Assembly (NCBI RefSeq): GCF_029537375.1 | Contig: NZ_CP120679.1 | Coordinates: forward strand, 2,034,001 to 2,098,000 | Length of the DNA stretch: 64,000 nt | From: Bacillus sp. HSf4 | GTDB taxonomy: Bacteria; Bacillota; Bacilli; Bacillales; Bacillaceae | Reading direction: 5' to 3' | The notes under the pieces: generated by a model | What the model was told of the DNA's origin: nothing | Database searches by the model: none | What the model saw: the letters and a program-made list of their open reading frames with translations, nothing else | Made by a program: the position numbers and the translations under genes | Shown: piece after piece, positions 47,740 to 57,930 of the stretch | How positions within the stretch are numbered: position 1 is the stretch's first letter | How the letters are laid out: the number at the start of each line of letters is the position of its first letter

Positions 47740-47846
47740 TAGCAGATTTAAGTTTGGTTTTTATAAAAAAGTTTGATCATTTTCTACCCATGTTGCTCAA
47801 CACTCGCGCCTTATAATTGAATAACTGTAAAGCTAATGAAGCTTTT

Positions 47847-48341
47847 TTAAAAGCTGCGTTTCGCTGCCCAAGCTCCTTGCATTTTACTAAGGAATACAAT
47901 TTGCCCAATATGATATGCGTCGTGCATTGCTAAACTCTTCAGTTCAAGCACTAATGAATTATCTTCTCCTGGGATCTGTCTATACAAATCTTCATGTTCT
48001 GATTTTGCTAGTATTTTTCCAAGTTCACGATGAACATAAAAGTATTCTTGTTTTGTTTCCTTCCAATTTTCTAACGTCTCAGTTGGTAATCGAAATGTAG
48101 ATTCATTATTTTCTGCCTGTGGTTCATTCGCTGTTTCACCAATAAACCGCATCAGAAATCTCTTTTCATAGAAAAGTAAATGACAAACTAATTCCCAAAT
48201 GGAATTCATTGCCCCATCAGCTGGTTTCCAAATTGCCTGTTCAAAAGTGATATCCTCTAGCACTTTTTCAAGTGGTGGAAACCAGTCTTCTTCATCTAAG
48301 CAGCTTGCCCATTGCTGTGACAAAAGTGTCTTTACATCCAT
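47847..48341 (-). CDS. DinB-family protein
   Basis: 164-residue four-helix bundle with DinB/YfiT-type metal-binding histidines: NSIWELVCHLLFYEKRF (near 47-62) and MHDAYHIGQIVFLSK (near 138-152). Likely a metal-dependent thiol S-transferase-like or unknown enzyme. GGAGGGAATAGAAA precedes ATG. Confidence 0.82.
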   Translation of the reverse strand: MDVKTLLSQQWASCLDEEDWFPPLEKVLEDITFEQAIWKPADGAMNSIWELVCHLLFYEKRFLMRFIGETANEPQAENNESTFRLPTETLENWKETKQEYFYVHRELGKILAKSEHEDLYRQIPGEDNSLVLELKSLAMHDAYHIGQIVFLSKMQGAWAAKRSF

Positions 48342-48396
48342 TTTCTATTCCCTCCAAATTTAGTCCCTTCAGTAGATAATCCCTTTGGTCAAAACT

Positions 48397-48447
48397 TCAT
48401 TTGCGGCGTGTTGTTCTGGCATAACTTACAATTTCAAGATGAACCAT
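48397..48447 (-). CDS. Possible 16-aa peptide or truncated gene start
   Basis: AAGGGAGGTAATTAG-ATG is a strong initiation site, but the frame is only MVHLEIVSYARTTRRK. It is either a leader peptide before the DinB gene or the broken start of a lost gene. Confidence 0.3.
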   Translation of the reverse strand: MVHLEIVSYARTTRRK

Positions 48448-48564
48448 CTAATTACCTCCCTTACTCCACCAAAAATATAATTTGAAAAAAGATTATTCGG
48501 TGTATGATCTCTGCGGGCTTAATGACCGTGAATCTCAAATTTTAGGTAATACGGCGTTACCGAT

Positions 48565-48618
48565 CATCATGTACATAAAATTCTGTCAATCGTACATCAT
48601 GGATATATAATTCTGTCA
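48565..48618. repeat. Direct repeat of a 24-mer at 30-bp period
   Basis: 48565-48588 and 48595-48618 match at 21 of 24 positions (CATCAT......ATTCTGTCA). The remainder of 48342-48849 holds no gene that I can support. Confidence 0.65.
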
Positions 48619-48849
48619 TTTTTAGTGACAGAGTTGTTTATCCAAAAATTAAAAAACTCCATAAATAATATGGAAACGAATTAGATGGTTCTTAACACTA
48701 ATAACGACAAAGAAAGTTTTCGACAATTTCAAATCTAGGCTTTCGGGGAGAAATATCGTTTGAAAATGTCTGAGCTTTTTTTCAAGCAGGATTCCTGCGA
48801 GTAAAGTGAATTTTTTACTCTCGTTTTCCTTAGCTGCAATAGACAGCCA

Positions 48850-51465
<2,616 letters not shown>

Positions 51466-51532
51466 CTAAAAAAAATTTGACATGAGCTTTGCGACGTGAT
51501 ACAATTAAAATATAAAATGGGATATCTATAAC

Positions 51533-51565
51533 ATATAATCAGAAACGCACATCATCTGATTATAT
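51533..51565 (-). promoter_or_regulatory. Inverted repeat upstream of rph
   Basis: ATATAATCAGA / TCTGATTATAT, 11-bp perfect arms separated by 11 bases. Possible operator or RNA structure. Confidence 0.45.
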
Positions 51566-51592
51566 CATCACGTATGTTTTTATGCAATCTAA

Positions 51593-51623
51593 AAAGAACC
51601 TGGATAGTTTGACCAGGTTCTTT
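51593..51623. terminator. Bidirectional terminator after the DUF2812 gene
   Basis: AAAGAACCTGG / CCAGGTTCTTT with A and T flanks. Confidence 0.8.
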
Positions 51624-51680
51624 CTTCATTTCCCGCTACCATTGTTCGAGCGGCTCCGTTACTGCATCATCATCTAATTG

Positions 51681-52202
51681 TCACACTGATTTTCCCCATA
51701 TTCCAAGCACCCTTCCTTTCGCTGCAGCTAACGTCAGGACAGACGGCAAGGTCACGAGGAAGCATGTCAAAGGCACCCACTTTGATATGCCTGTTATGTA
51801 ATGAAGGATTGTTGCTAAGAGAGTTAAGCAAATCAAGACAATAGTGACATGTCGAACAGAAGTTTCGCTTCTCTTATACTTTTCAATCAGGGTTGATCGA
51901 TCTGTATATATCGGAGCAGTCCCGGGCTCTGCAGCGAAGATATGCATTCCATGAGAAGAGCATACATGTGTCCACCCTCCGGCTTCAAACGTTTCTGTAT
52001 ATTCCTCAAAGCTGTCATCATCAATATCCTGATAGTCAATGCTGTATGTTACATTTTGCGGCTTGGCTTTTTTAAGTTTATAGCCCATAAATGCAAATGA
52101 GTCGAGCAGCCAGCCTTTGCTGGCCATATATTTGAGTTTCTTTATATCTTTTTCCTCTGAAAAAGCCAAGCCTTCGGACATAATATATTTTTTTTGTATC
52201 AT
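51681..52202 (-). CDS. DUF2812 membrane protein
   Basis: 173 residues: soluble DUF2812 region (about 10-115, EEKDIKKLKYMASKGWLLDS; TYSIDYQD) then two membrane helices (about 118-136, 142-158). DUF2812 genes are commonly partnered with PadR regulators; here the stop of padR and this start are one base apart. Function unknown. Confidence 0.8.
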   Translation of the reverse strand: MIQKKYIMSEGLAFSEEKDIKKLKYMASKGWLLDSFAFMGYKLKKAKPQNVTYSIDYQDIDDDSFEEYTETFEAGGWTHVCSSHGMHIFAAEPGTAPIYTDRSTLIEKYKRSETSVRHVTIVLICLTLLATILHYITGISKWVPLTCFLVTLPSVLTLAAAKGRVLGIWGKSV

Positions 52203-52203
52203 G

Positions 52204-52539
52204 TTAATCCCCTTTCAATTGTTGAAAAGCGAGCTCCCCGTGTTCAGCCATCACTCTTCTGCGTTGAATTTCTTTCTTTAGCAGTTCTCGGCCGTGCAAG
52301 GTTGTTCGATACACTTTGCGGCGCGGGTTTTCATTGTTTACAAGTTCAATCATCTCTTCTTGAAGTAATTTCTTCAACAGGGTGTATAGTGTAGCCGGAC
52401 CGATGATAAAGGAATGGTCGGTCATCTCCTCTATTTCCTTCATAATGGAATATCCGTGTTTTGGTTCCAGTAATGTTAAAACGATGTAATACGCTGGATC
52501 GGTGAACTGATCCATTTCTTGCGGACGCTGCTTAGGCAA
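52204..52539 (-). CDS. PadR-family regulator
   Basis: 111-residue winged-helix protein of the short PadR type (YYIVLTLLEPKHGYSIMKEI; GPATLYTLLKKLLQEEMIEL). Likely autorepressor of the padR-DUF2812 operon through the AT-rich palindrome upstream. Confidence 0.87.
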   Translation of the reverse strand: MPKQRPQEMDQFTDPAYYIVLTLLEPKHGYSIMKEIEEMTDHSFIIGPATLYTLLKKLLQEEMIELVNNENPRRKVYRTTLHGRELLKKEIQRRRVMAEHGELAFQQLKGD

Positions 52540-52556
52540 GTGGTCACCCCATTTAT

Positions 52557-52575
52557 TATATCAATTATTGATATA
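52557..52575. promoter_or_regulatory. Palindromic operator upstream of padR
   Basis: TATATCAAT-t-ATTGATATA, perfect 9-bp arms; an imperfect second copy (ATATCATTTATAGATAT) follows at 52573-52589. Confidence 0.6.
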
Positions 52576-52677
52576 TCATTTATAGATATAATAAAATTTC
52601 CCTTCCGATTTGTCAATACATCATGACTAAAAAACAAACACCAGGCAGCTGCCGGTGAATTCAATGTTATCCATAAA

Positions 52678-52703
52678 TAAAAAAGCCCCCATAAAGGGGG
52701 ATT
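52678..52703 (-). terminator. Terminator of the beta-helix protein gene
   Basis: CCCCC tttat GGGGG with T run on the minus strand. Confidence 0.75.
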
Positions 52704-52724
52704 CAGCAATTCAATTATTGCGCT

Positions 52725-54128
52725 TTACTTCATGACTGACCAAGCAGGTGAATCTGGATCCAATGTAAAGTCATAAGACTTCTCATCACGATACATCGGA
52801 TCGGCATAAATCGATTCTTGATCTTGATTTGTTGCCTTTTGATATGATGAAAACGAGTCGTATTCATTCTTTTTCCAAATCCATAAGCCATCTTTACCGG
52901 CTTCCTTATGGTACACGTTATGGTTCACTATATTTTCGTCATTCTTCGTAAAATCGTTTGCAATAAATATTCGCGAATCACTTGCTGTCATGATGTTTTT
53001 TTCGATGTTGTTATTTTTTGTATCATATTGCAGCAAAAGCTGTCCGCCATAGAGACCCTTTGTATCATTACGGTACATAATATTGTGCGCAATGACGGAG
53101 TTGCTGGTGCCTCCCCGCTTGTTGTCGTATCCGCCGATTGAAATACCGGTATACGCGTTCTCATACACTGTGTTGTCGGTTATTTGAACATCGTCAGCAT
53201 ATTTCCCTCTATGTTCAGACGTTGCTTCAATGCCGATATCGTTTTCGTAGACGATGTTTTTCTTAATGTCAATCCTTTGTCCTCCATCGACATAGATTCC
53301 GCCCGCTGAGTAATCATCTCCATATGCGGGATTTCCGTAAGTCGAGTTATGATAAACTGTATTGTTTTCTACGACACCGTTGCGCACAAAATCGTTTTGA
53401 TCGGCCGTTCCTTCATAACCGATCAGATCAATTCCGATGTTGTTATTGTCACGGACGACATTGCCGCTGATCGTGAAACCGTCAATGTTTCCGTTCAGCA
53501 CGACCGCTTCACTCGCTCCGAGTGTCAGCTTTTCAACCGTATTGTCTTCGATCTTAATGTCTTTCATGCTGCCCGAGCCATAGACGGCAATTCCGTGGGC
53601 ATTTCCGTCATCTGCTGTTGTCTTTATATCCCGAATATGATTGTTCTTCATGGTTATATGACTGCTGGAGCCTGATACATAAATTCCCATGGCGGTTGCT
53701 TCTTCAGATGATACAGACAGATCCTGAATCGTGAACCCGCTGATTGTAATGTTATGTTTATCATGAATATGAACGAGCGGTGTTTCATATTCTGCGTCTG
53801 TAACTGCTTCTCCGCTGATCACGACTTTTTCATTCTCATAGTTTCGGAATGTGACGGGGTTTTCGTCCGTCCCGCTGTGCTTCACATCAAGTGTTTCATG
53901 ATATGTGCCTTCCCGAATCATGACGGTTGTGCCGGGGACAGCCTCTTTTGCGGCATGTGCCAATGTACGAAACGGCTTTTCTTTCGTGCCTTCATTTTGA
54001 TCATTTCCATCTGGAGAAACATATAAGCAGTTTGCCGGTTCCGCTTCTTTCGCTCCTGTCTTATCGTAAGCTAAAGCGATGATAGCTGATAAAATACCTG
54101 CTGATAAAATAAAATACCATATTCTCAT
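52725..54128 (-). CDS. Secreted right-handed parallel beta-helix protein (pectate-lyase-like)
   Basis: 467 residues. N-terminal signal or anchor (1-20), DUF1565-like start (LYVSPDGNDQNEGTKEKPFR), then about ten beta-helix coils with repeats such as ITISGFTIQDLS, IKIEDNTVEKL, VQITDNTVYENAYTGISIGG. The architecture fits PL9-type pectate lyases or related polysaccharide enzymes; catalytic residues are not certain. ATG 54128 is chosen over 54206 since the signal peptide begins there. Confidence 0.75.
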   Translation of the reverse strand: MRIWYFILSAGILSAIIALAYDKTGAKEAEPANCLYVSPDGNDQNEGTKEKPFRTLAHAAKEAVPGTTVMIREGTYHETLDVKHSGTDENPVTFRNYENEKVVISGEAVTDAEYETPLVHIHDKHNITISGFTIQDLSVSSEEATAMGIYVSGSSSHITMKNNHIRDIKTTADDGNAHGIAVYGSGSMKDIKIEDNTVEKLTLGASEAVVLNGNIDGFTISGNVVRDNNNIGIDLIGYEGTADQNDFVRNGVVENNTVYHNSTYGNPAYGDDYSAGGIYVDGGQRIDIKKNIVYENDIGIEATSEHRGKYADDVQITDNTVYENAYTGISIGGYDNKRGGTSNSVIAHNIMYRNDTKGLYGGQLLLQYDTKNNNIEKNIMTASDSRIFIANDFTKNDENIVNHNVYHKEAGKDGLWIWKKNEYDSFSSYQKATNQDQESIYADPMYRDEKSYDFTLDPDSPAWSVMK

Positions 54129-54254
54129 TTTCAGCACTCTTTTCTCTTTAATAATATGGATGACTATCACAATTATAGAATATCCATTTATGGAAAACCA
54201 TCGCAAAAATATGAAAGGATCCCTCGGACTTCAGCGATGAGTGCTGCAACTGAA

Positions 54255-54290
54255 CAAAAAAAGCCTCTGCTGCGCAGCAGAGGCTTTTAT
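54255..54290. terminator. Bidirectional terminator between brnQ and the beta-helix gene
   Basis: AAGCCTCTGCTGC / GCAGCAGAGGCTT, 13-bp perfect stem with A/T flanks. Confidence 0.85.
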
Positions 54291-54324
54291 AAATATCGCA
54301 AATTCCGACCATTTGTTCATCGAT

Positions 54325-55665
54325 TTAATTGAATTTTCCCACAGGGTGATTTTTCTTACGGAGCAAATGAATGAGGTAACCGCCTATTCCTCCCGCAAGC
54401 GCCGGGAGCAGCCATCCTAATCCTATGTTATACATCGGGAGAAACCGATTGAACACTTGATTGATAGCATCGATTTTTATGCCGGCAGCATTCAAGCCGT
54501 CAAAAAGGCTGATGATAAAGGTTAATATCAAACTGCCTTGATATACTTCCCTCCGCCCTTTAAATAAAGGGTGCAAAAATGTTAAAAATATTAAAGAAAT
54601 CGCGATAGGATACAAAGTCGTTAATACAGGCATTGAAACATTAATGAGCTGTGTTAACCCTATATTTGCTACAAGGGTGCTGAATATAGATAAAGTGACC
54701 GCCATTTTTTTATAGGAGATGTTTAGGAACAATCCATGAAAAAATGAAGAGCACGCTGTGATCAGCCCTACACTCGTTGTTAGACAGGATACCGTAATCA
54801 TCAAGCCCAAAAACACTGCACCATAGCTGCCGAAATAATAGGATGAAACCTTAGCCAAAACCGCGGCTCCATTTTCTAAAAGACCCAGTTTTTCAACGCT
54901 GGATGCCCCCATATATGAAAGGGCGGAATAAATAAGAGCCAGGAGTGCGGCAGCAATGGCTGTCGCTTTTGCACAAACGATCATGAGCTGTTTTTTAGAG
55001 GTGGCTCCCTTCTCTTTCATTGCATTCACAATAATAATTCCAAACACAAACGCGACAAGAGCATCCAATGTAAAATAGCCTTCTTTGAAGCCTTTAAAAA
55101 ATACATTGGATGTATATCCTTCAGACGGCGCTTGAAAGCTTCCGATTGGCTGAATAATAGCGATCGCGACGAGCAATCCGATAAATGTTAATTTAATAGG
55201 TGTCAGAAATTTTCCAATGACATCAATAATTTTGCTTGGATTCAGGGATAGCAAGCATGCAACCGTGAAAAACAAAATTGAAAATATGATTAATGCCGCA
55301 GGGCCTGCATCATTTGATAAAAAAGGTTTGACTCCGATTTCAAACGATACATTACCGGATCTGGGAATCGCGTAAAAAGGGCCGATTGCCAAATAAAGGA
55401 TGGTTGTAAATGCTATGCCAAAGAACGGATGTACACGGCTGGCCAATGATTGCAAATCATATTTGCCTGAAAAAACAAAAGCTGTGATTGCTAATAGCGG
55501 CAAGCCGACTCCGGTCACTAAAAATCCAGCATTGGCTGCCCATACCTTCTCTCCGGCCATTTGACCAAGCATAGGCGGAAAAATTAAATTTCCCGCACCA
55601 AAAAATAATGCAAACAGCATTAATCCGATAATGATAATAAAAGAATAAGGGATTTTTTTTGCCAT
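54325..55665 (-). CDS. brnQ: Branched-chain amino acid:cation symporter BrnQ
   Basis: 446 residues, 12 membrane helices; opening segment LMLFALFFGAGNLIFPPMLG is the LIVCS family hallmark. Takes up Ile, Leu or Val with Na+ or H+. ATG 55665 lies 7 bases after GGAGG (an adjacent ATG at 55668 is possible). A terminator-like hairpin lies about 100 bases upstream. Confidence 0.9.
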   Translation of the reverse strand: MAKKIPYSFIIIIGLMLFALFFGAGNLIFPPMLGQMAGEKVWAANAGFLVTGVGLPLLAITAFVFSGKYDLQSLASRVHPFFGIAFTTILYLAIGPFYAIPRSGNVSFEIGVKPFLSNDAGPAALIIFSILFFTVACLLSLNPSKIIDVIGKFLTPIKLTFIGLLVAIAIIQPIGSFQAPSEGYTSNVFFKGFKEGYFTLDALVAFVFGIIIVNAMKEKGATSKKQLMIVCAKATAIAAALLALIYSALSYMGASSVEKLGLLENGAAVLAKVSSYYFGSYGAVFLGLMITVSCLTTSVGLITACSSFFHGLFLNISYKKMAVTLSIFSTLVANIGLTQLINVSMPVLTTLYPIAISLIFLTFLHPLFKGRREVYQGSLILTFIISLFDGLNAAGIKIDAINQVFNRFLPMYNIGLGWLLPALAGGIGGYLIHLLRKKNHPVGKFN

Positions 55666-55757
55666 CATAAGTCCTCCGATTTTTAGTACGTGCAACTGTT
55701 AGATCATTTAGTAGTTAATAGCTTTCAAAATAAATGTCCTGAATAGTCAGTAAATAT

Positions 55758-55801
55758 TAAAAAAACGGCAATACTATCCCACTATAGTAGCTGTTGCCGG
55801 C
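55758..55801 (-). terminator. Terminator-like hairpin in the brnQ leader
   Basis: CGGCAACAGCTACTATA / ATAGTATTGCCG (imperfect) followed by seven T residues on the minus strand. Either an attenuator or the terminator of a lost gene. Confidence 0.6.
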
Positions 55802-56027
55802 ATTGTCAAAGAATTAGTCAGTATAAAACGAAGCAAAATCCCTTTTAACGAGGCATATTTTAGAGGCGCATATGTTGATGGATTGCCGGCGATATGTTTT
55901 GGGGACACTCGATCATCGTGAGCGGCCATCGAAACGGTATGTTTGAATCGGCGGACATTGCCGGATAAAGCGAGGCGTATCCGGTGTGCGGCGGCTTTCC
56001 CCGCGGAGAGTCCCTGCCATGACAAAA

Positions 56028-56060
56028 AAACCTTGAACGACTATAGCCAATCAAGGTTTC
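56028..56060 (-). terminator. Terminator of the 135-aa secreted protein gene
   Basis: AACCTTGA / TCAAGGTT with seven T residues on the minus strand. Confidence 0.75.
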
Positions 56061-56109
56061 GATAAGAGTGTTCCATATGATATTCAGAAAAAATGACGGG
56101 CCGCGGCAA

Positions 56110-56517
56110 TTATTTTACTTCCACCAATAAAAATGTATATGTTGTGCCCGGTTGTTTGTTTGCCCAGTAAACCATGACCTCTACATTCCCTTTACCCAGT
56201 CCTTCGTAGTCCAGTGTGTTTCTGTCTGGATTAGCATACACATTTAGAGCACTCGAATCATCAACAGAAACATATAAATCTTCATTTGAAAAATCAATTG
56301 GAGCACCGCTCGTACTGCCACAATAGAGATTCCAATGGCCGGATTCGCCAACCTTAACTGTTGGTTGGTGATCATCGGGTACGATGAATGTTGGGCACTC
56401 ACTTGGTGTTATGGCGCCGTCTGATGCAGCGTTTGCGGATGTGGCATGAAAGGATAGAACCATTGCGAAGGTCATAAACAGTGACAAGACATACTTGCTT
56501 AATCTTCCAGATTTCAT
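56110..56517 (-). CDS. Small secreted protein of unknown function
   Basis: 135 residues. Clear signal peptide (KSGRLSKYVLSLFMTFAMVL... cleavage after ATSANA near residue 30), then a compact beta-rich domain with two cysteines (C41, C66) that may pair, and an Ig-like pattern (LYVSVDDSSALNVYA; GKGNVEVMVYWANK). GGAGGTTGATAAC precedes ATG. Not recognised. Confidence 0.7.
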   Translation of the reverse strand: MKSGRLSKYVLSLFMTFAMVLSFHATSANAASDGAITPSECPTFIVPDDHQPTVKVGESGHWNLYCGSTSGAPIDFSNEDLYVSVDDSSALNVYANPDRNTLDYEGLGKGNVEVMVYWANKQPGTTYTFLLVEVK

Positions 56518-56532
56518 GTTATCAACCTCCTA

Positions 56533-56727
56533 AATACATATTTTGTTAATGTGTACAAATATTGTAATAATCTATAATTTGGAAATTTTCAAGTCGCAGT
56601 CCAATGAATGATACGTCCGCACATCCCCCTTTCGTATTTCCTCCCGTAGGGCAGTATTCACATTTGCCGTCCGAGTTGCCGCAATTTCCTGTCCCTTAAC
56701 CATCGCGGAAAGATTCATCTTCCCCAT
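56533..56727 (-). pseudogene. Cysteine-rich fragment with an in-frame stop upstream of the secreted protein gene
   Basis: Reading in one frame: MMNGEDESFRDG, stop, then GTGNCGNSDGKCEYCPTGGN and TKGGCADVSFIGLRLENFQ to a stop near 56533. Cysteine spacing C-x6-C-x2-C-x8-C looks like a folded extracellular motif. There is no ribosome binding site for the second part. It may be a decayed secreted-protein gene or chance. The rest of 56518-56883 holds the MerR promoter. Confidence 0.3.
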
Positions 56728-56776
56728 TCATCATAAGGGTCCTTTGTCCCTTTTGCTTTTTGGTCTTCTAGAGGGC

Positions 56777-56807
56777 TTGCTTTAAAGTGAACTTTAAGGT
56801 CTATAAT
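56777..56807 (+). promoter_or_regulatory. MerR-type promoter of the merR gene (19-bp spacer)
   Basis: TTGCTT (56777-56782), 19-bp spacer, TATAAT (56802-56807). The spacer holds the dyad CTTTAAAGT-GA-ACTTTAAGG. Long spacers with central dyads are the hallmark of MerR-activated promoters. Confidence 0.8.
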
Positions 56808-56883
56808 CTATAATCATGATGGAGATTACAATATTGCTTGCTGACGCAGCCAATGTGTATTTTGTTGAGTTGGAGGTTATCAG

Positions 56884-57273
56884 ATGGGGTATTCGATAAA
56901 AGAAGTTGCGGAAAAAGTAGGTTTGCCTACGCATACACTCCGATATTATGAAAAAGAGGGTCTTCTCCCCTTTATTAAAAGAGATGCCAATGGAAATCGT
57001 ATTTTTGAAGAAAAAGATTTGTCATGGTTGGAGCTTGTGATATGCTTGCGAAAAACCGATATTGCGCTTTCGGAATTGCGTGACATTGTCAATTTAACTA
57101 GAGAAGGAGATTGGACCGTACCAAAACGCAAACAAATCCTTGAACAACATAAAGAAAAAATGCTTGAAAAACAAAGGGACTTGGATCGAGCCTTTATAAA
57201 AATCGATGAGAAAATCATCTACTATGACAGCTTAGAAAAAGAGTACCAGACAAAAAATGAAATGAAAAGCTGA
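56884..57273 (+). CDS. MerR-family regulator, AdhR/NmlR-like
   Basis: 129 residues: winged HTH (MGYSIKEVAEKVGLPTHTLR YYEKEGLLPF), then a long coiled-coil dimer helix (about 78-120). A single Cys, C54 in LVICLRK, aligns with the reactive Cys52 of the B. subtilis aldehyde sensor AdhR. It likely activates its own gene and the convergent HPr-like gene, whose promoters share dyad and 19-bp spacer. Start after GGAGGTTATCAG. Confidence 0.85.
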   Translation: MGYSIKEVAEKVGLPTHTLRYYEKEGLLPFIKRDANGNRIFEEKDLSWLELVICLRKTDIALSELRDIVNLTREGDWTVPKRKQILEQHKEKMLEKQRDLDRAFIKIDEKIIYYDSLEKEYQTKNEMKS

Positions 57274-57300
57274 TGGTGAAATGGATTCATCAGCTTTTTT
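57265..57300. terminator. Bidirectional terminator between merR and the HPr-like gene
   Basis: AAAAGCTGATG / CATCAGCTTTT with A/T flanks. Confidence 0.85.
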
Positions 57301-57308
57301 CTTTTGCA

Positions 57309-57563
57309 TTACAAGTTTAAAAGAAATTTTTCCAAAGTCTCTTTTACGGCTCGCTCATCCGCTCCATTTATGATTAACGTGATTTTATCTCCTTCTTGAA
57401 CCGCTAAATTTATGATTTCCATCAGGTCTTTCCCGTTTGCAGTCTGGCCGTTTTTAGCGAGTACGATCTCACTCGTAAATGCTGCAGCTTTGCGGACAAA
57501 TAGAGTTGTATGCCTGGCTTGAAGACCCCGGGGAAGCCGAACGGCAGGCTTTGTGACCAACAT
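57309..57563 (-). CDS. HPr/Crh-like protein with Gln15 and Asp46
   Basis: 84 residues, the exact size of HPr/Crh. It shows RGLQARHTTLFVRKA (active-site loop), SEIVLAKNGQTANGKDLMEI and GDKITLIINGADERAV, all HPr landmarks. Numbering matches HPr: residue 15 is Gln (as in Crh), so it cannot take phosphate from enzyme I; residue 46 is Asp where HPr and Crh have the kinase-target Ser, so it may permanently mimic the Ser-phosphorylated form. AAGGTGA precedes ATG. Promoter is MerR type. Confidence 0.82.
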   Translation of the reverse strand: MLVTKPAVRLPRGLQARHTTLFVRKAAAFTSEIVLAKNGQTANGKDLMEIINLAVQEGDKITLIINGADERAVKETLEKFLLNL

Positions 57564-57608
57564 TATATTTCACCTTATTTCTATTTTGATAAAGGCAGTT
57601 TCATTTAC

Positions 57609-57639
57609 AGGATAAATCTTAAAGTCCGCTTTAACGCAA
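57609..57639 (-). promoter_or_regulatory. MerR-type promoter of the HPr-like gene (19-bp spacer)
   Basis: On the minus strand TTGCGT (57639-57634), 19-bp spacer with TTAAAGCGGACTTTAA, TATCCT (57614-57609). Same design and dyad as the merR promoter. Confidence 0.75.
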
Positions 57640-57896
57640 GGGGTTTTTTTAGGTGAATGAAGTATGGCGCCAACAACAGTGCCTTCACCACAAAAAACAT
57701 TGAAAGGCGCACGGCCCATCAAGGTTTCTATGCTTACTCAATGAAAATTGAGAATCGCCATTTACATTGCAATAGAGCTGAAATCATGTATCTAAAGCTT
57801 TATTCGACAATCGGCGTTAATGAATCACCGTTCCAGATCTCGCCCTTGTTCAGCGTCCAGCAATGAACGATGTCTTGCATTGGAGAATATTTCCGC
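57640..57896. other. Intergenic region, nothing recognised
   Basis: No ORF with a ribosome binding site and no repeat was seen between the HPr-like promoter and the operon terminator. Confidence 0.4.
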
Positions 57897-57930
57897 AAAA
57901 AAAGAGCTGACATCTAAAGGTCAGCTCGGG
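57897..57930 (-). terminator. Terminator of the valine-degradation operon
   Basis: GAGCTGAC / GTCAGCTC then TTTTTTT on the minus strand; the stem includes the last codons of the hydrolase gene. Confidence 0.85.

Larger units (their letters stand above)
47391..47846. other. Intergenic region with two terminators and a GC-rich patch
   Basis: No convincing gene. Contents: hairpin at 47503-47532, GC-rich patch about 47530-47590, tandem repeat 47595-47620, hairpin 47693-47739. A 63-codon minus-strand frame (47479-47670) crosses the patch without a ribosome binding site. Confidence 0.4.
55666..56109. other. brnQ upstream region, no gene recognised
   Basis: Contains the hairpins at 55758-55801 and 56028-56060. 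A minus-strand frame of 83 codons (55774-56025) has no ribosome binding site and overlaps the first hairpin. Short peptide fragments in several frames suggest decayed sequence but none is identifiable. Confidence 0.4.

Noticed and set aside
57657..57866. 69-codon plus-strand frame
   Set aside because: No ribosome binding site, no recognisable sequence.
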